A stretch of DNA of 64,000 nucleotides from Peptoniphilus_A sp001811425. GTDB taxonomy: Bacteria > Bacillota > Clostridia > Tissierellales > Peptoniphilaceae. This document shows, one piece after another, positions 61,391-64,000 of the stretch. Position 1 is the stretch's first letter. Every line of letters starts with the position of its first letter. A program made the position numbers and the translations under genes. The stretch covers positions 33,757 through 97,756 of the forward strand of contig NZ_KV804728.1 of the NCBI RefSeq assembly GCF_001811425.1, in the 5' to 3' direction. The notes below the pieces were generated by a model, which did no database searches, was not told where the DNA came from, and saw nothing but the letters and a program-made list of their open reading frames with translations.

Positions 61391-61861
61391 ATGCCAAGAA
61401 AAGGACATATCCAAAAACGTGAAGTTATGGCTGATCCAATGTACAGTGATGTAGTTATCACTAAGCTTATAAACAATGTTATGCTTGACGGTAAAAAAGG
61501 TACTGCTCAAAAAATTGTTTATGGAGCACTTGAAACAATTGCAGAACAAACTGGAGAAGACGCACTTGAAGTATTTTACAAGGCACTTAATAATGTAATG
61601 CCTGTACTTGAAGTAAAGGGAAGAAGAATAGGCGGTGCTACTTACCAAGTTCCAATGGAAGTTAGACCGGAAAGACGCCAAACACTAGGACTTAGATGGT
61701 TAGTTAGATATGCAAGAGCTAGAGGCGAAAAGACAATGCACGAAAGACTTGCAAAAGAAATCCTTGATGCATCTAACGGACTAGGCGGAAGCGTTAAGAG
61801 AAAAGATGAAATGCATAGAACAGCAGAAGCTAACAAGGCCTTTGCTCACTATAGATGGTAA
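61391..61861 (+). CDS. rpsG: 30S ribosomal protein S7
   Basis: 156 residues: MPRKGHIQKREV, MLDGKKGTAQKIVYGAL, VEVRPERRQTLGLRW-like middle and AFAHYRW at the end. It nucleates the 30S head. It has AAGGAGGG upstream; the 92-base gap from rpsL contains a self-complementary leader that may be involved in S7 control, as in other bacteria. Confidence 0.97.
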   Translation: MPRKGHIQKREVMADPMYSDVVITKLINNVMLDGKKGTAQKIVYGALETIAEQTGEDALEVFYKALNNVMPVLEVKGRRIGGATYQVPMEVRPERRQTLGLRWLVRYARARGEKTMHERLAKEILDASNGLGGSVKRKDEMHRTAEANKAFAHYRW

Positions 61862-61876
61862 TAAGGGGAGGAATTT

Positions 61877-63952
61877 ATGGCTCGCGAAATACCATTAGAG
61901 AAATATAGAAATATTGGTATTATGGCCCATATTGATGCTGGAAAGACTACTACTACTGAACGTATTCTTTTCTACGCTGGTAAGATTCACAAAATCGGTG
62001 AAACTCACGAAGGTGCAGCACAAATGGACTGGATGGAACAAGAACAAGAAAGAGGTATCACAATTACTTCTGCAGCTACTACTGCTCACTGGAAAGGCTA
62101 CAGACTTAACATTATCGATACTCCGGGACACGTTGACTTCACAGTTGAAGTTGAAAGATCTCTAAGAGTACTTGATGGTGCTGTTGCACTTTTTGATGCA
62201 AAAAGTGGTGTAGAACCTCAATCTGAAACTGTTTGGAGACAAGCAGATAAATATCACGTTCCAAGAATTGCACATATTAACAAGATGGACGTTACTGGTG
62301 CTGATTTCTTTAGATCAGTTGACACTATTGACAAGAAATTACATGGTAACCCAATTCCAATTCAAATCCCAATGGGAGCAGAAGATACTTTCATTGGAAT
62401 GATTGACCTTGTTGAAATGAAGGCAGAAATTTACAAGGACGAACTTGGTAAGGAAATCGAAATTACAGATGTTCCTGAAGAATATTTAGACAAGGCAAAT
62501 GAATATAGAGATAAATTAATTGAAAAAGCTTCTGAATTTGATGAAGATTTAATGATGGCTTATCTTGAAGGAGAAGAAATCGATAAGGAACTTCTTAAAA
62601 AAGCAATAAGAAAGGGTACTCTTGCAGTTGAGATCACTCCAGTATCTTGTGGTTCTTCCTACAAGAACAAGGGAGTTCAACTTCTTCTTGATGCAATAAT
62701 TGATTACCTTCCATCTCCAATTGATGTACCAGCTATTGAAGGTACTGATTTAGATGGAAATGAAGTTCAAAGACATTCTTCAGATGATGAACCTTTCTCA
62801 GCACTTGCATTTAAAATCGTTACTGACCCTTATGTTGGTAAGCTTGCATACTTTAGAGTTTATTCAGGAGTTTTAAAAGCAGGTTCTTACGTAATGAACT
62901 CTACTAAGGGAAAGAGAGAAAGAATCGGAAGAATTCTTCAAATGCACGCTAACAAGAGAGAAGAAATCGAAGAAATCCGTGCAGGAGAAATCGCTGCAGC
63001 TGTAGGTCTTAAAGACACTACTACTGGTGATACACTTTGTGATGAAAAAGAACAAGTAATTCTTGAAAATATGGAATTCCCAGAACCAGTTATCTCTGTA
63101 GCAATTGAACCAAAGACAAAGGCTTCTCAAGATAAGATGGCTCTTGCCTTAGCAAAACTTGCTGAAGAAGATCCAACTTTCAGAACATACACTGATGATG
63201 AAACTGGTCAAACAATTATCGCAGGAATGGGTGAACTTCACCTTGATATCATTGTTGATAGACTTTTAAGAGAATTTAAAGTTGAAGCCAACATTGGTAA
63301 CCCACAAGTTTCATATAGAGAAGGTATTAAGAAGAACGCTGAAGGCGAAGCTAAATACGCTCGTCAATCTGGTGGTCGTGGACAATATGGTCACGCTAAG
63401 ATTAGAATTGAACCTAATAAACCAGGTGAAGGCTTTGTATTTGAAAATGCCATCGTTGGTGGCGCAATTCCTAAGGAATTTATTGGACCAACTCAACAAG
63501 GTATTGAAGAAGCACTTCAATCAGGTATTATCGGTGGATACGAAGTACTTGATGTTAAGGTAACTCTTTATGATGGATCTTACCACGAAGTCGACTCTTC
63601 TGAAATGGCATTTAAGATTGCCGGTTCTATGGCAGTTAGAGATGCTCTTGCAAAGGCAGACCCAGTACTTCTTGAACCTATGATGAAGGTTGAAGTTACA
63701 ACTCCTGAAGAATACATGGGAGATGTAATTGGAGACATTAACTCAAGAAGAGGAAGAATGGAAGGTATGGAACTTGTAGCTGGAGCTCAAATCGTTACAG
63801 CTTATGTACCACTAGCAGAAATGTTTGGTTACGCAACTAGCCTTCGTTCAAACACACAAGGAAGAGCTAACTACTCAATGCAATTTGATCACTACGAAGA
63901 AGTACCTGCATCAATAGCTGAAGAAGTAGTTGGAGATAAAAAGAAAAACTAA
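61877..63952 (+). CDS. fusA: Elongation factor G
   Basis: 691 residues. G1 AHIDAGKTTTTE, G2 and G3 DTPGHVDFT, G4 NKMD, and domains IV and V with GGAIPKEF and GYATSLRSNTQGRA. It moves tRNA and mRNA through the ribosome. A GGAGG site precedes ATG 61877. Confidence 0.98.
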   Translation: MAREIPLEKYRNIGIMAHIDAGKTTTTERILFYAGKIHKIGETHEGAAQMDWMEQEQERGITITSAATTAHWKGYRLNIIDTPGHVDFTVEVERSLRVLDGAVALFDAKSGVEPQSETVWRQADKYHVPRIAHINKMDVTGADFFRSVDTIDKKLHGNPIPIQIPMGAEDTFIGMIDLVEMKAEIYKDELGKEIEITDVPEEYLDKANEYRDKLIEKASEFDEDLMMAYLEGEEIDKELLKKAIRKGTLAVEITPVSCGSSYKNKGVQLLLDAIIDYLPSPIDVPAIEGTDLDGNEVQRHSSDDEPFSALAFKIVTDPYVGKLAYFRVYSGVLKAGSYVMNSTKGKRERIGRILQMHANKREEIEEIRAGEIAAAVGLKDTTTGDTLCDEKEQVILENMEFPEPVISVAIEPKTKASQDKMALALAKLAEEDPTFRTYTDDETGQTIIAGMGELHLDIIVDRLLREFKVEANIGNPQVSYREGIKKNAEGEAKYARQSGGRGQYGHAKIRIEPNKPGEGFVFENAIVGGAIPKEFIGPTQQGIEEALQSGIIGGYEVLDVKVTLYDGSYHEVDSSEMAFKIAGSMAVRDALAKADPVLLEPMMKVEVTTPEEYMGDVIGDINSRRGRMEGMELVAGAQIVTAYVPLAEMFGYATSLRSNTQGRANYSMQFDHYEEVPASIAEEVVGDKKKN

Positions 63953-63970
63953 TAATTAGGAGGATTAATA

Positions 63971-64000
63971 ATGGCTAAAGCAAAATTTGAAAGAAATAAA
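63971..64000 (+). CDS. tuf: Elongation factor Tu, start only
   Basis: Ten codons (MAKAKFERNK) after AGGAGGA, the usual beginning of EF-Tu. The rest lies beyond the window. The order rpsL-rpsG-fusA-tuf supports the call. Confidence 0.9.
   Translation, partial: MAKAKFERNK

Overview
The window looks like a low-GC Gram-positive anaerobe chromosome (Clostridia/Tissierellia type; Peptoniphilus, Anaerococcus or a relative is my best guess from the codon usage and the style of the RpoB, RpoC, EF-G and enolase proteins, not a proven assignment). Two worlds meet at about 36.86 kb: an integrated mobile element on the left and an ordinary housekeeping chromosome on the right.

Bases 1-36.86 kb are the right-hand part of an integrative and conjugative element (ICE) of the Tn1549/Tn916 type. 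Its backbone is a 2547-residue methylase/SNF2 helicase, a small OB-fold protein, a relaxase with its MobC accessory protein and a candidate oriT, a RecD-like helicase, a small sigma-like regulator, an excisionase and a tyrosine integrase. The element ends inside metG: the first host sequence after the integrase is only the C-terminal tRNA-binding domain of methionyl-tRNA synthetase.

The ICE carries about 19 kb of cargo (9.1-28.3 kb) that is the most interesting part. It is a set of radical-SAM peptide (RiPP) modules: (i) a sensor kinase and LuxR-type response regulator; (ii) a radical SAM/SPASM enzyme with a 78-residue Cys-rich precursor, a VanZ-like protein and an exporter; (iii) and (iv) two CXXX-repeat modules, each with a ~725-residue radical SAM protein carrying a second Cys-rich domain, an 88-residue partner, an ABC exporter (truncated in one copy) and precursor peptides whose cysteines fall exactly every fourth residue; and (v) a BceAB-like ABC pair, probably self-protection. 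A 13-bp motif, CACAAAAGTTAGC, occurs five times, each 21-22 bp upstream of a -10-like hexamer: before the kinase/regulator, before each peptide module, and before the ICE sigma/xis/int block. The simplest reading is one regulon controlled by the element's own two-component system. The cargo is full of recombination scars: decayed IS200, IS3 and IS256-like copies, a transporter cut at a motif copy, and the orphan tail of a second response regulator.

The chromosomal part (36.9-64 kb) holds the glycolytic operon pgk-tpiA-gpmI-eno with a histidine phosphatase gene; a two-component system with an ABC/FtsX export or resistance pair; murJ; a DsrE-like gene; rpoB-rpoC; three tandem paralogous membrane proteins behind a promoter with a run of nine G; and the str operon rpsL-rpsG-fusA-tuf, which runs off the end. 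Several very short genes sit in the gaps, notably a tandem pair of 40-residue single-span membrane peptides on the minus strand next to metG. No tRNA, rRNA or CRISPR array was seen.
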